Positions 31,563 to 40,624 of a stretch of DNA of 64,000 nt are shown one piece after another; the first letter of the stretch is position 1; the number at the start of each line of letters is the position of its first letter. The DNA is from JAKAXS01 sp041940525 (lineage in GTDB: Bacteria; Pseudomonadota; Alphaproteobacteria; Rhizobiales; Hyphomicrobiaceae). The position numbers and the translations under genes were made by a program. The stretch is from assembly GCA_041940525.1 (NCBI GenBank), contig JBGTSB010000005.1, positions 1-64,000 on the forward strand. Reading direction: 5' to 3'. The notes under the pieces were generated by a model. The model saw only the letters and a program-made list of their open reading frames with translations. It did no database searches and was not told where the DNA came from.

Positions 31563-32447
31563 ATGGCGAGTTTCCTGGCAGTAGCCAATCGTAAGGGTGG
31601 CGTAGGAAAATCAACGACAAGCGTCATGCTTGCTCACGCCGCCGCGGCCTGGAGCGGCCACCGCGTCTTGGTTGTCGATCTTGATACCCAATGCAACGCT
31701 TCACTGATGCTGGTGGGCGGCGAAGGCTGGGACAAGGCTCGCCGTGGCGGGCGCACAGTTGCCAACTACCTGTTCGACCGGTTCGACAAAGTCGCCGAAG
31801 ACGAATCCGAATACGTCATACCGAACGCTGGCGACGTGGCCCACCCGCCCACCGGTCAAGGCCGCGTGGCTCTGCTTCCCGGCTCCCTGCTGATGGAAGA
31901 CATCCAGGGCGAGCTGTTCGTTACCCAAGCGCGCAAAGGCAAGGAAACCGACGTTGTCGCCGCCGAAGTCCGCGGACGCCTCAGACGCCTGCTTAAGCAC
32001 TTCGGCATGGACTATGACGTGGTAATCCTTGACTGCCCGCCGGGCATCTCCTTCGCGGCCCTGGCAGCCTTGGATCTGGCCGACCGCGTCGTCGTGCCGT
32101 TCCGGCCAGACTATGTCTCGCTCTTCGCAATCGACCGGATCTCAACGCTTATCGAAAAGGTAGACTCAACCGAAGACGTGGCCGCGATCCCATTCACCGA
32201 TCGGCGCTACATCTGTTTACCCAATTACCTTCGCCACAATGGACGTGAGCGCCTTTTGCTGGAACAGATGTCCGTTGAACACCCGATGCTGCCCGTTGGC
32301 ATTCCCTTACTGGACAGCGTCGCCCGCTCGTTCGACTGGGAGGAAACGAAGAAATCGATGACGGAAAAGTACACAGACGCTCTGCCTCACCTCCAAGCAC
32401 TGCATAAGGAAGTGATCAGCGGTATTCCTCACTCCGAGCTGGACTGA
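31563..32447 (+). CDS. Orphan ParA/MinD-family ATPase
   Basis: Deviant Walker-A ATPase of 294 residues. NRKGGVGKSTT (residues 9-19) carries the signature lysine, VLVVDLDTQCNAS the A' motif, and DYDVVILDCPPGISFAAL the Walker B region. VPFRPDYVSLFAIDRI follows, as in ParA-type positioning proteins. The chromosomal parAB and oriC-type context are absent, so this is an orphan member, like those that position chemoreceptors, carboxysomes or polar structures. The ATG follows GAGGACAGG. A partner gene starts 6 bases after the stop. Confidence 0.9.
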   Translation: MASFLAVANRKGGVGKSTTSVMLAHAAAAWSGHRVLVVDLDTQCNASLMLVGGEGWDKARRGGRTVANYLFDRFDKVAEDESEYVIPNAGDVAHPPTGQGRVALLPGSLLMEDIQGELFVTQARKGKETDVVAAEVRGRLRRLLKHFGMDYDVVILDCPPGISFAALAALDLADRVVVPFRPDYVSLFAIDRISTLIEKVDSTEDVAAIPFTDRRYICLPNYLRHNGRERLLLEQMSVEHPMLPVGIPLLDSVARSFDWEETKKSMTEKYTDALPHLQALHKEVISGIPHSELD

Positions 32448-32453
32448 TCGGCA

Positions 32454-32939
32454 ATGTCTAAAACGACACGCACTCTGTCTGGGGCCGCCAAGAACAGCTT
32501 CTTGAAGGGCGTCGTGAAATCCGCCTTGGGAGAAGATCACGAAGCCCGAGAGCGATTGATGGCCGAACTCACAGCCGCGATCGCTAGCCTGCGCGTACGC
32601 GTCGAAGCCGAACGCGGCCGCAAAACCAAAGCTGCTGGACAACCAGCAGAACCGCAACCGGCTACCGCACGCACTCCAGAACAATCGCCCGCGGAAGCAG
32701 CACCCGCTGAGCCCTTCGACCCCTACAGCCCCAATGTGATCGTCGTCATCCGCACACGCGGCCGCGATGCCGCTCTGGCAGCGCTGGCGTCAATTACCAC
32801 CGAACAAAACCTACGGCTGCTTGCGCGCGAGCAGCAGCTTGGCCTGCCAAAAGATCCGATGTCACTTCCTGAAATTCGCGACGCAATTGTTGCAGCCGGC
32901 GAACGGCGGATCGCAAACCGCCTGGCCGCAGGACGCTAG
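32454..32939 (+). CDS. Probable partner protein of the ParA-like ATPase, unknown family
   Basis: A 161-residue protein encoded 6 bases after the ParA-like gene, so certainly in the same operon. A basic helical N-terminus (TLSGAAKNSFLKGVVKSAL) is followed by a charged helix, a Pro/Ala/Gln-rich linker (about 60-88) and a compact C-terminal part (NVIVVIRTRGRDAALAALASI, ending AAGERRIANRLAAGR). Small adaptors with a basic N-terminus are typical stimulators of ParA-type ATPases, so an adaptor role is inferred. No domain is recognised. Its stop overlaps the stop of the next gene on the opposite strand. Confidence 0.75.
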   Translation: MSKTTRTLSGAAKNSFLKGVVKSALGEDHEARERLMAELTAAIASLRVRVEAERGRKTKAAGQPAEPQPATARTPEQSPAEAAPAEPFDPYSPNVIVVIRTRGRDAALAALASITTEQNLRLLAREQQLGLPKDPMSLPEIRDAIVAAGERRIANRLAAGR

Positions 32940-33151
32940 CCGTCACCTTCTGGCGCGGTGACCGGCGCGTAGTGCGTGACCCGGCTCGCATCGCTCACAT
33001 AGATCCACTTCGCGTCGAACAGTTCGCCATCTCGAACAAAGCCAAGCGTCGCACCACCACGCGGACGCCAAAACAACGATGGGCTAACGGACACGTTCGC
33101 CACGTCCCACTCCGGTTCGGCATAGTCGCTGATGTCTCGCCACTGGACCAT
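32936..33151 (-). CDS. Hypothetical small protein
   Basis: A 71-residue soluble protein (MVQWRDISDYAEPEWDVANVS, then VRDGELFDAKWIYVSDASRVTHY). No domain is recognised. It lies just downstream of the CbpA-like gene on the same strand, 13 bases apart, and its TAG shares the palindrome CTAG with the stop of the convergent ParA-partner gene. Confidence 0.6.
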   Translation of the reverse strand: MVQWRDISDYAEPEWDVANVSVSPSLFWRPRGGATLGFVRDGELFDAKWIYVSDASRVTHYAPVTAPEGDG

Positions 33152-33164
33152 AAGCCTACAAGCC

Positions 33165-34076
33165 TCAGTCCCGGCCGGGATTATATTTGTGGCGCTGGCG
33201 CCATTCGGAAATCATGTATCCCAGCTCGTCATCAATGACATCCGGCAACACGATGCGCACGGCCACGAGTTGGTCGCCCGTCGCCTTCGTCGCTGGATTG
33301 TGTACGCCCTTACCCTTGAGCCGGAAAACGCGGCCAGAGCTCGTCCCCTTCGGGATCGTCAACTGCACACGGCCGTCCACCGTCGCGACCTCGACCTTAG
33401 AGCCAAGGATTGCTTCATCGATTGTAATCGGTAGATCCAGGTGCACATCCAGTCCCTGCCGCTTGAACTGGGGATGCGGCCGCACGCGAATTTCAACCAG
33501 CGCGTCGCCGGGCTCGCCACCACGCGGACCAGCTGTACCCTTGCCCTTCAGTCGCAACACCTGCCCGTCGCTGACGCCTTCCGGAACGTTGAGATCGAGC
33601 GTACCGCCCTCAGGCAGCGTTACGCGCTTGCGCGCGCCCTGCACGGCTTCGAGAAAATCGACATCAAGCGTATAGCGCACGTCGCGGCCGCGCGGCGTAT
33701 AGGTCGCGCCACTCGTACGCCCACCGGCGGCGCCACGGAACCCGCCAAAGATATCCGCGAAAACGTCATTGAAGCCAAAATCACCAAATTCCCCGCCAGC
33801 GCCTGGCCCGCGGCCGCCACCTGCGCCCGCAGCCGTGCGAGAATAACCCCTAGGCTCGCCTTTAGCGTCGATTTCGCCGCGGTCAAACTGACGGCGCCGA
33901 TCAGGATCGCCCACGATCTCGTGCGCCGCCGTAACCTTCTTAAAGCGATCCTCGGCGCCCTTAGACGGGTTCACGTCCGGGTGCAGCTCTTTCACGAGCT
34001 TCCGGTAAGCTTTGCGGATGTCGTCGTCTGAAGCAGAGCGCGTGACACCCAAGACAGAATACGGGTCGTCGGCCAT
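33165..34076 (-). CDS. cbpA: DnaJ-class co-chaperone, CbpA type
   Basis: J-domain protein of 303 residues that would stimulate DnaK. The J domain (about 1-70) carries the HPD motif in LVKELHPDVNP. A Gly/Phe-rich region (AGAGGGRGPGAGGEFGDFGFND) follows, then the C-terminal substrate-binding domains (LDVDFLEAVQGARKRVTLPEGG, DVHLDLPITIDEAILGSKVEV, FRLKGKGVHNP). The CxxCxGxG zinc repeats of DnaJ are absent, which makes it the CbpA/DjlA-independent subtype. A small hypothetical gene follows. Confidence 0.92.
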   Translation of the reverse strand: MADDPYSVLGVTRSASDDDIRKAYRKLVKELHPDVNPSKGAEDRFKKVTAAHEIVGDPDRRRQFDRGEIDAKGEPRGYSRTAAGAGGGRGPGAGGEFGDFGFNDVFADIFGGFRGAAGGRTSGATYTPRGRDVRYTLDVDFLEAVQGARKRVTLPEGGTLDLNVPEGVSDGQVLRLKGKGTAGPRGGEPGDALVEIRVRPHPQFKRQGLDVHLDLPITIDEAILGSKVEVATVDGRVQLTIPKGTSSGRVFRLKGKGVHNPATKATGDQLVAVRIVLPDVIDDELGYMISEWRQRHKYNPGRD

Positions 34077-34209
34077 GCTCTGCCGCGATCTCCATCAAAG
34101 TTGAACTTGCGTACTAGAATATCAGGAATAACCCAGCTGGACAGCTGGCCCTGAGGTCCCGACGCTTACCAAATAATCCCAATGCGGCAAGATTCCAACC
34201 CGCTGAACG

Positions 34210-35748
34210 CTACGCGGGCGTACGCATCTCAAAGGTGTGCTCCAGCAACGACCCCAAGGACTCGAACCGCCGGCGCACACGCTCCCCATCCAGATTGGCA
34301 TAAGCCTTTGGCAAGGTGAGCACAAGTTTGTCCCCGTCCAATTTCAGCGGCGTTTCGTCAATCACGCCTGGCATGCCGATCGAAAGCATATGTGCAGCCC
34401 GGATGGCCAGCCCCACGATCCGGGCGCGCTTCAACGAACGCTTGCTGATGGCGTTTTTCAGCCGTTCCGACAGCTCATCGGTGCCCTCTTCACTCATCCC
34501 TACGTGCCGGAAATAGACCGCGAGCGCGATAAATATCCGCCCCGGATGATCCGTCCCCACAAGCCCGGACTGCGCGATCACATTGAGGCTCTTTTCGCCC
34601 CGGTAGTCCGGATGCGTGCGCCAGCCGATATCGGACATGAGGCACGCCGCGTGGCGCAATCGCCGCTCGTCCGGCGATTCCAAAAGGTCGGGAGCATCAA
34701 ACAGCGCATCGGTCCAGGCGCACAGCTCCTTCGCGTGATCAAACGAGCGCGACCGCAGCCGGGCATAGTCTTCGCAAAAACACATCAGCGGATCGCGTGC
34801 GCGCTCCGCGTCGGAAAGCATGGAGAATACCAGACCTTCGCGAATGCCATAGACGGAGAACACCACTTCTGACGGAGCAAGCAGCTTCAACAAGCGCTCC
34901 AGAACCAGCGCGCCAAACGGCACGATTTCCCGCCGCGCACGGGATACATCGTCGATGCCAGGCAGGGTCGAAACCTTCTTGGTCTTGCGGATCTTCTCGC
35001 AAAACAAAATCGCATCCCGCGTCGGAATGCTGTAGCCCTGCATGACCCGAAGTGCCTGATCCGTATCGTCCATGTGCATCTTTGCGATCGCACGCCAAGT
35101 ACCGCCAACCGCATAGAACGGCCGGCCAGCGCCATGCACGAGCCAATCCACCTTCGACAAATTCTCGTCGACGAGCGCAAGGGCGGCGTCAAGATCGCCG
35201 CCAGTAGTGTCGATGAGCTTCAACCCACCGAGTGGCATCGTCGTACCGTCGTTCAGCGTTTCCTTGTAGATGTCGATCAGTTCTAGGCTGCCACCACCCA
35301 AGTCACCGGCAAACCCATCGGTATCGCGAAACGCCATGCGAATGCCTTGCGCCGCCAGGGCCGCTTCCCGCTCTCCCGACAAAACTTCGATCCTCGTGCC
35401 GCAGGCCCGCTCGCCGCGCACGATAAAGTCGTCGCCGTTTTCAGCCTCTCGCACCGCAGCCGTGGCGATCGCGCGCAAGGCCTTCACGCCGACAACCCGC
35501 GCAATAGCCTTGAAGCGTGTCAGGGCAGAAATAGCCCGTTCCACTGCTTCGTCCGCCAACCGGCCTGTGGAGTGAACCGAACGCCCCAGCCCGCACAGAA
35601 CCTTCTCGTTAAAAACGGGCGTCGCCGCCCGCACCGCACCTTCATAAATAACCAGCCGAACCGAATTGGAACCGATATCAATGACACCAATCGGTTCGCG
35701 TTCTTCCGAAAGCTGGCGGTCTCCAAAAAGTTGCGGCTTGTCTAACAA
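34210..35748 (-). CDS. ppx: Exopolyphosphatase / pppGpp phosphohydrolase (Ppx/GppA)
   Basis: Polyphosphate-degrading enzyme of 512 residues of the actin-like ASKHA fold. Diagnostic GVIDIGSNSVRLVIYEG at the N-terminus, GDLGGGSLELIDI in the second phosphate loop, then a C-terminal HD-like helical domain (AACLMSDIGWRTHPDYRGE). It starts at TTG immediately after the ppk1 stop codon, with GGAG inside the end of ppk1, so the two are translationally linked: synthesis and breakdown of polyphosphate are encoded together. No other start lies before the IDIGSN motif. Confidence 0.94.
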   Translation of the reverse strand: MLDKPQLFGDRQLSEEREPIGVIDIGSNSVRLVIYEGAVRAATPVFNEKVLCGLGRSVHSTGRLADEAVERAISALTRFKAIARVVGVKALRAIATAAVREAENGDDFIVRGERACGTRIEVLSGEREAALAAQGIRMAFRDTDGFAGDLGGGSLELIDIYKETLNDGTTMPLGGLKLIDTTGGDLDAALALVDENLSKVDWLVHGAGRPFYAVGGTWRAIAKMHMDDTDQALRVMQGYSIPTRDAILFCEKIRKTKKVSTLPGIDDVSRARREIVPFGALVLERLLKLLAPSEVVFSVYGIREGLVFSMLSDAERARDPLMCFCEDYARLRSRSFDHAKELCAWTDALFDAPDLLESPDERRLRHAACLMSDIGWRTHPDYRGEKSLNVIAQSGLVGTDHPGRIFIALAVYFRHVGMSEEGTDELSERLKNAISKRSLKRARIVGLAIRAAHMLSIGMPGVIDETPLKLDGDKLVLTLPKAYANLDGERVRRRFESLGSLLEHTFEMRTPA

Positions 35749-37956
35749 CTAATTGCGCTCCGGCTGCTCGTAGGTGAAGCGCGGCGGCATGTTGTCTTTG
35801 ATCGCCTCCCCACGGCCTGAAAGGCTAGGATTCGTCATAAAATACTTGTGCGCGTTGAACGGCTCTTCCCCAGCTTTTGGCGCCACCCGTTTAGCCGATC
35901 CATCCGGCTTGATGAGCCAGCTCTGCTGATTGTCTTTCAGATTGGCAACCATGATTTGATAGAGCACCTGCTCATGGACCGTCGGGTTGGTGACAGGAGC
36001 CAGGGCCTCAACACGCCGGTCGAGGTTCCGGGGCATCATGTCCGCGGAGCTGATGTAGACGGCGGCCTTGGGGGATGGCAACCCCTCGCCACAGCCGAAA
36101 CAGTAAATCCGGGCGTGCTCAAGAAAACGCCCGATGATGCTCTTAACCCTGATGTTTTCCGACAGCCCAGGAACACCGGGGCGAAGACAGCAAATACCGC
36201 GAATAATGAGGTCAACCTGAACCCCAGCGGCGCTGGCGTCATAAAGCGCGTCGATAATCTGTTTGTCGACGAGCGCGTTCGCCTTCATCCAGATCGCGCC
36301 AGGCCGCCCGGCCTTGGCGTGCTCGATCTCCTCGTGAATGTGCTGCAAAATCCGCGCGCGAATTCCATGCGGACTTGCCGCCATCGTCTCCAGATCCGCC
36401 GGCTGTCCGTAGCCCGTCACAAAATTCAGGATGCGCGCCACATCGCGCGCGACGACCGCGTTCGTCGTGAACAGCGAAAGGTCGGTATAGATGCGCGCGG
36501 TTTGGGGATGATAGTTGCCTGTGCCGATGTGCACGTAGGTGACGAGTTCCCCGCCCTCCCGGCGGACAACAAGACCGAGCTTCGCGTGCGTCTTCAGCTC
36601 AATGAAGCCGTAGACCACATGCACGCCGGCATTTTCCAGATCGCGAGCCCAGCGGATATTCGCGGCCTCGTCGAACCGCGCCTTCAGCTCCACCACGGCC
36701 GTAACGGACTTGCCGGCCTCAACCGCCTCCTTCAGCGCCTGAATGATCGGGCTGTCGCGCGACGTCCGGTACAGCGTCCATTTGATCGCCATGACGGCCG
36801 GATCGGCCACGGCCTGACGCAAGTACTGAACGACGACGTCAAAACTCTCGTAGGGGTGATGAACGACGATATCTTTCTTGCCGATCGCCGCGAAGCAATC
36901 GCCGTTGAACTCGCGGATGCGTTCGGGAAAGCGCGGCAGATAAGGCTTGAACAACAGATCCGGCCGGTCCGAAACAATCAGCTGCGAAATGTCAGATAGC
37001 CCTAACAGGCCATCTTTGACGAAGACGCTTTCCTCGCCAACCTCCAGTTCATTCACAACAAACTGGCTCAGCTGCTCCGGCATGCGCGAGTCCAGCTCCA
37101 GTCTAATCACGTGACCACGACGGCGGCGCTTCAGCTGCGTTTCGAAGGAACGGACCAGGTCTTCGGCTTCTTCCTGAAGCTCGATATCACTGTCGCGCAG
37201 AACGCGGAACGCACCCTGGCTCTTGATCTCGAACCCGGCAAATAGCTCGCCGATGAACATTCCGATCAGCGCTTCCAGCAGGATAAAACGCAAGTCATTG
37301 GTGGACTGTGCGCCAACACGGATGCGGATGAAGCGCTCCAGCTGACCCGGTATCGGAATGAGCCCGCTCATCGATTTCTGATCGCTCTCGCGATACATCC
37401 AAACAACAGCCGTCAGCCCCTTGTTCAAGATGAAGGGAAACGGATGCGCGGGATCAACCGCGATCGGCGTTAGGATGGGAAAGATGTGCGTCATGAAGAG
37501 CTGCTGCAGCCACGCGCGCTCTTCATCAGTCAACTGCTCCGGCTTTACGATGTGGATGCCCGCGTCATCCATCTCTTTTTTGAGGCCGCTCCAGCAGCTC
37601 TGCTTGTCGCGAACAAGTTCGGCAACAAAAGCATTGATCTTCTCAAGCTGTTCGGCGGGCGTAGAGCCGTCCAAACTCTGTGTGGTAACACCGGCCGCGA
37701 CCTGGCCGTAAATGCCTGCGGCGCGGACCATATAGAATTCGTCAAGGTTCGACGCGGAAATTGATAAAAACCGCACGCGCTCAAGCAGCGGATGATTGCG
37801 GTTCTCGGCCTCTTCCAGAACGCGGCGATTGAACTGCAGCCAGGAAAGCTCGCGATTGTAATACCGCTGCATGTTTTCCGTCGGAGCCTTGCCGCCCTTG
37901 TCCGCCACCTGCTTGCTGGCTCGGGCTGATCTGGCGGCCCTGGTCGTCGTCATCAC
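35749..37956 (-). CDS. ppk1: Polyphosphate kinase 1
   Basis: Enzyme of 735 residues that polymerises the gamma-phosphate of ATP into polyphosphate. Seen: NRELSWLQFNRRVLEEAENRNHPLLERV at the N-terminus, FPFILNKGLTAVV, and IKWTLYRTS. The catalytic phospho-histidine region is YVHIGTGNYHPQTARIYTDLS, and IRGICCLRPGVPGLSENI follows. Full family length. The start follows AGGAACGCGTG. It is followed directly by ppx and preceded by hdaA, an order conserved in many rhizobia. Confidence 0.96.
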   Translation of the reverse strand: MMTTTRAARSARASKQVADKGGKAPTENMQRYYNRELSWLQFNRRVLEEAENRNHPLLERVRFLSISASNLDEFYMVRAAGIYGQVAAGVTTQSLDGSTPAEQLEKINAFVAELVRDKQSCWSGLKKEMDDAGIHIVKPEQLTDEERAWLQQLFMTHIFPILTPIAVDPAHPFPFILNKGLTAVVWMYRESDQKSMSGLIPIPGQLERFIRIRVGAQSTNDLRFILLEALIGMFIGELFAGFEIKSQGAFRVLRDSDIELQEEAEDLVRSFETQLKRRRRGHVIRLELDSRMPEQLSQFVVNELEVGEESVFVKDGLLGLSDISQLIVSDRPDLLFKPYLPRFPERIREFNGDCFAAIGKKDIVVHHPYESFDVVVQYLRQAVADPAVMAIKWTLYRTSRDSPIIQALKEAVEAGKSVTAVVELKARFDEAANIRWARDLENAGVHVVYGFIELKTHAKLGLVVRREGGELVTYVHIGTGNYHPQTARIYTDLSLFTTNAVVARDVARILNFVTGYGQPADLETMAASPHGIRARILQHIHEEIEHAKAGRPGAIWMKANALVDKQIIDALYDASAAGVQVDLIIRGICCLRPGVPGLSENIRVKSIIGRFLEHARIYCFGCGEGLPSPKAAVYISSADMMPRNLDRRVEALAPVTNPTVHEQVLYQIMVANLKDNQQSWLIKPDGSAKRVAPKAGEEPFNAHKYFMTNPSLSGRGEAIKDNMPPRFTYEQPERN

Positions 37957-38026
37957 GCGTTCCTTTTGGTCTCAAGTTCTTCACGCCAGACAGTGTCACC
38001 TAGCTAACGCACTGATATGACAGGGT

Positions 38027-38731
38027 CTACGTCATTTCACTTGCGCGGCCAAGGTTTTCTAAGGCTTCAGCCGCCAGCAGGCGGCTTACCCGCTTCTTCT
38101 TAACCAACGCCAGCCGGTCGATCTCCGCCACCAGCGCGTTCGCCGCCTGCATCGAGCGGTCCATGCGCACAGCCAGATATCTTATGACGTGCGGCTCCAC
38201 ATCCAGCTGGCGGTCAAAGAACAGTTTTACGAGCACAGCGCGCAGCAGTCCCTCGTCCGGCGGCTCGATGACGGCTAGCGGAAGCGCACGCAACCGGGAG
38301 CGTAAATCAGGCAACTCAAAGTCAAGCTCTCCCGGCGCCTTGCGCGAGGTCACCAACACGGCAAAGCTCTTTTCCCGCGCCAAGTTCAGCAAATGAAACA
38401 ACACGCGTTGCTCAAACGGATGGCGGTCCACGTCCTCCACGACGAGCGCACCCGCCGATGAAAGCATCTCGACTGCGCTGTCGTTGAGCTCAGCAGCACT
38501 GATCTGAACGGCTCCGGAACGCGCCGCCCACACGTGGGCAAGATGCGTCTTACCCGCGTCCGGCGGCCCGCAAACGAAAGCGGAGGGCGCCGGCCAATCC
38601 GGCCACCGGTCTATCAATTCAACCGCCGCCGCATTCGACTGGCTAAGCAGGAGGTCTTCCATGTCCCGCGCCGGCCGGTGAGGCAGGTCAAAGACGAGTT
38701 GTGGCGGCTGTTCTGCTTCAGCTGCGCTCAT
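38027..38731 (-). CDS. hdaA: DnaA-related replication regulator HdaA
   Basis: AAA+ protein of 234 residues resembling the ATPase domain of DnaA without its DNA-binding domain. In Caulobacter HdaA works with the sliding clamp to inactivate DnaA-ATP. Seen: the N-terminal QLVFDLPHRP, related to the clamp-binding motif, a P-loop GPPDAGKTHLAHVWA, Walker B-like ALVVEDVDRH and sensor region LLVTSRKAPGELDFELPDLRSRL. Together with GcrA and ChpT it makes this window rich in cell-cycle regulators. Confidence 0.9.
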   Translation of the reverse strand: MSAAEAEQPPQLVFDLPHRPARDMEDLLLSQSNAAAVELIDRWPDWPAPSAFVCGPPDAGKTHLAHVWAARSGAVQISAAELNDSAVEMLSSAGALVVEDVDRHPFEQRVLFHLLNLAREKSFAVLVTSRKAPGELDFELPDLRSRLRALPLAVIEPPDEGLLRAVLVKLFFDRQLDVEPHVIRYLAVRMDRSMQAANALVAEIDRLALVKKKRVSRLLAAEALENLGRASEMT

Positions 38732-38766
38732 TGAAATCGATCCAAGGTCGTCAAACCGCGTTTTGA

Positions 38767-39864
38767 TCAGGCTACCGGATTGCCTGGCCGGTCAATCTGC
38801 GCACCATCACCGGTATAAACCGAGCTTTGCAGATAAACCTTCAGAGCAAAACGGACGAGAACGCCGGTCGCCGCCGCAAAGGGAACCGCGAGAAGCATAC
38901 CAACGAGCCCGAATAGGTATGCGAACACAAACAAAGCAAATATGACCCAGACAGGGTGCAAGCCGATTTTTGAACCGACAATATTTGGGGATAGAAATCC
39001 AGCATCGAATGCTTGACCGCCCAGATAGACCGCGACAACGCCCACGATGGGCAAATACTCCGGCCAAAACTGCACCACGCCCAAAGTAACAGCAGTGATT
39101 AAGCCCAGCGCCCAGCCGACGAATGGAACGAACGCCATCAGTCCTGTTGCAATACCGATCATGAGCCCATAGTCGAGCCCCACGGCCGTCAGTCCCGCCG
39201 CGTAATACACGGCAAGGATCATGCAGACGGTGCCTTGCCCACGGATGAAAGCTGAGATCGCGCCATTGATGTCTGACGCCAGCGTGCGAATGGCCGAAGC
39301 GTGCTCACGCGGTAGCCAACCGTCAATTTTCGCCAGCATCGCTTGCCAATCAACCAGCAGATAAAACACCACCAGCGGCGTCACCAGCAGCAGTGAGAAG
39401 AAGTTGAACACCGCAAGCGATCGATCCCACAAGGACGACGCTGCCCACCCGGCAAGACTGGCCCAGTTCTCCGTCAAAGCTTCCGTTGCACGCGCCAGGC
39501 CTTCGTCAAAGCGGCCGAAGTTTGCGCCCAGATTTTCGCGCATCCAGACCTCTACCATCCCGCTGACGCGTTGGATTTCTCCCGGAAGCGCTGAGGCAAG
39601 CTGCTGAGCTTGCGCGAAAAGCACTGGAACGATGAGTACCAGAAGCGTAACCACGACCACCGCGCCCGCCGCCACGATCAGGGCCGAAGCAAGCACCCGC
39701 GGCAGCCCGATGGACGTCAGACGGTCCACCACCGGATTGAGGAAGTAGGCCAAGACAATGCCGGCCACGAACGGCAACAGCACGTCTTTCACCAGCCAAA
39801 TACCCAGGACGAACAAGATCGCCAGCGCTAGCCAGAATAAAATTTGCCGCTCAACGCTGCGCAT
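38767..39864 (-). CDS. AI-2E transporter family membrane protein (PerM-like permease)
   Basis: Polytopic membrane protein of 365 residues. It shows VLLPFVAGIVLAYFLNPVVDRL, then a periplasmic amphipathic region (MRENLGANFGRFDEGL), LLLVTPLVVFYLLVDW, FIRGQGTVCMILAVYYAAGL, the core LMAFVPFVGWALGLITAV and NIVGSKIGLHPVWVIFALFVF. The AI-2 name reflects one studied member; the true substrate is unknown for most members. It is in the conserved ppk1-hdaA neighbourhood. Confidence 0.9.
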   Translation of the reverse strand: MRSVERQILFWLALAILFVLGIWLVKDVLLPFVAGIVLAYFLNPVVDRLTSIGLPRVLASALIVAAGAVVVVTLLVLIVPVLFAQAQQLASALPGEIQRVSGMVEVWMRENLGANFGRFDEGLARATEALTENWASLAGWAASSLWDRSLAVFNFFSLLLVTPLVVFYLLVDWQAMLAKIDGWLPREHASAIRTLASDINGAISAFIRGQGTVCMILAVYYAAGLTAVGLDYGLMIGIATGLMAFVPFVGWALGLITAVTLGVVQFWPEYLPIVGVVAVYLGGQAFDAGFLSPNIVGSKIGLHPVWVIFALFVFAYLFGLVGMLLAVPFAAATGVLVRFALKVYLQSSVYTGDGAQIDRPGNPVA

Positions 39865-39943
39865 GTCCCCTTGATCCCCCGGCGAACTGTTTCTCGTCCA
39901 CCTTTGTAACAGCCGGACGGGTTCAGGCCAATGCGCCGGCGGA

Positions 39944-40495
39944 TCAGTTCGTCATATGCTCCAGCCAAGTCCGCAAATACAAAGCCAACGACACGATCGT
40001 CAGACCACCCACAACCCAGATCATCACAACCCGCAAGGCGCCTAACCCGAGCCCAAATCCTTCGTCGGCGAGTGCCAAACCTGCCAGCACAATCTGAGCC
40101 AAGGTGTTGACTTTACTAACAGCAGACGGAGCAATCCGCATTGGCCGGTCCAACAGCCATGACAGCACCACACCCGCCACGATTAAGAAGTCGCGCGAAA
40201 CGACCGCGATCACCAGCCAAAGAGGGAGAGCGCCCTTAAACCCGAGTGCCAAAAACACACTGACAATCAGAAGCTTGTCCGCCAGGGGATCGAGGTAGGC
40301 GCCAAGCTCGGTCGTCCAGCCAAAACGCTTGGCCAGATAGCCATCAACCGCATCGGAAATTCCGGCGGCGACAAACAAGAAAAATGCAATCTCCGTCTGG
40401 TCAGTCAGCAACAGCCAAAAGACGACCGGAACCAAAATCACCCGGCCCAAGGAGATCAAGTTCGGAATGTTTAGGGGCGACACGGCAGCATTCAC
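39944..40495 (-). CDS. CDP-alcohol phosphatidyltransferase family protein
   Basis: Integral membrane enzyme of 183 residues that condenses a CDP-linked lipid with an alcohol. The family signature appears as SDAVDGYLAKRFGWTTELGAYLDPLADK: two aspartates, then Gly, then a second Asp pair, the metal-binding set. Related to phosphatidylglycerophosphate or cardiolipin synthases. The substrate cannot be told from sequence alone, and the main pgsA gene may be elsewhere. Lies between the AI-2E permease and a DUF2066 gene on the same strand. Confidence 0.88.
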   Translation of the reverse strand: MNAAVSPLNIPNLISLGRVILVPVVFWLLLTDQTEIAFFLFVAAGISDAVDGYLAKRFGWTTELGAYLDPLADKLLIVSVFLALGFKGALPLWLVIAVVSRDFLIVAGVVLSWLLDRPMRIAPSAVSKVNTLAQIVLAGLALADEGFGLGLGALRVVMIWVVGGLTIVSLALYLRTWLEHMTN

Positions 40496-40624
40496 ATACG
40501 TCTAGAAGCCAAGCGCCAGGGCAGCGCATTCCACAACTGGATAACACGCAAATGCTGGCATGACGTCACCGCAAGGGGAAAGGATTAATGTCAAAAATGC
40601 AAAGCCGGCCCCAATAGTCCCGAG

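Noticed and set aside
35848..36999. Plus-strand open frame of 383 residues opposite ppk1
   Set aside because: ppk1 has all catalytic motifs; the opposite frame shows no domain and Arg/Asp-rich shadow composition.
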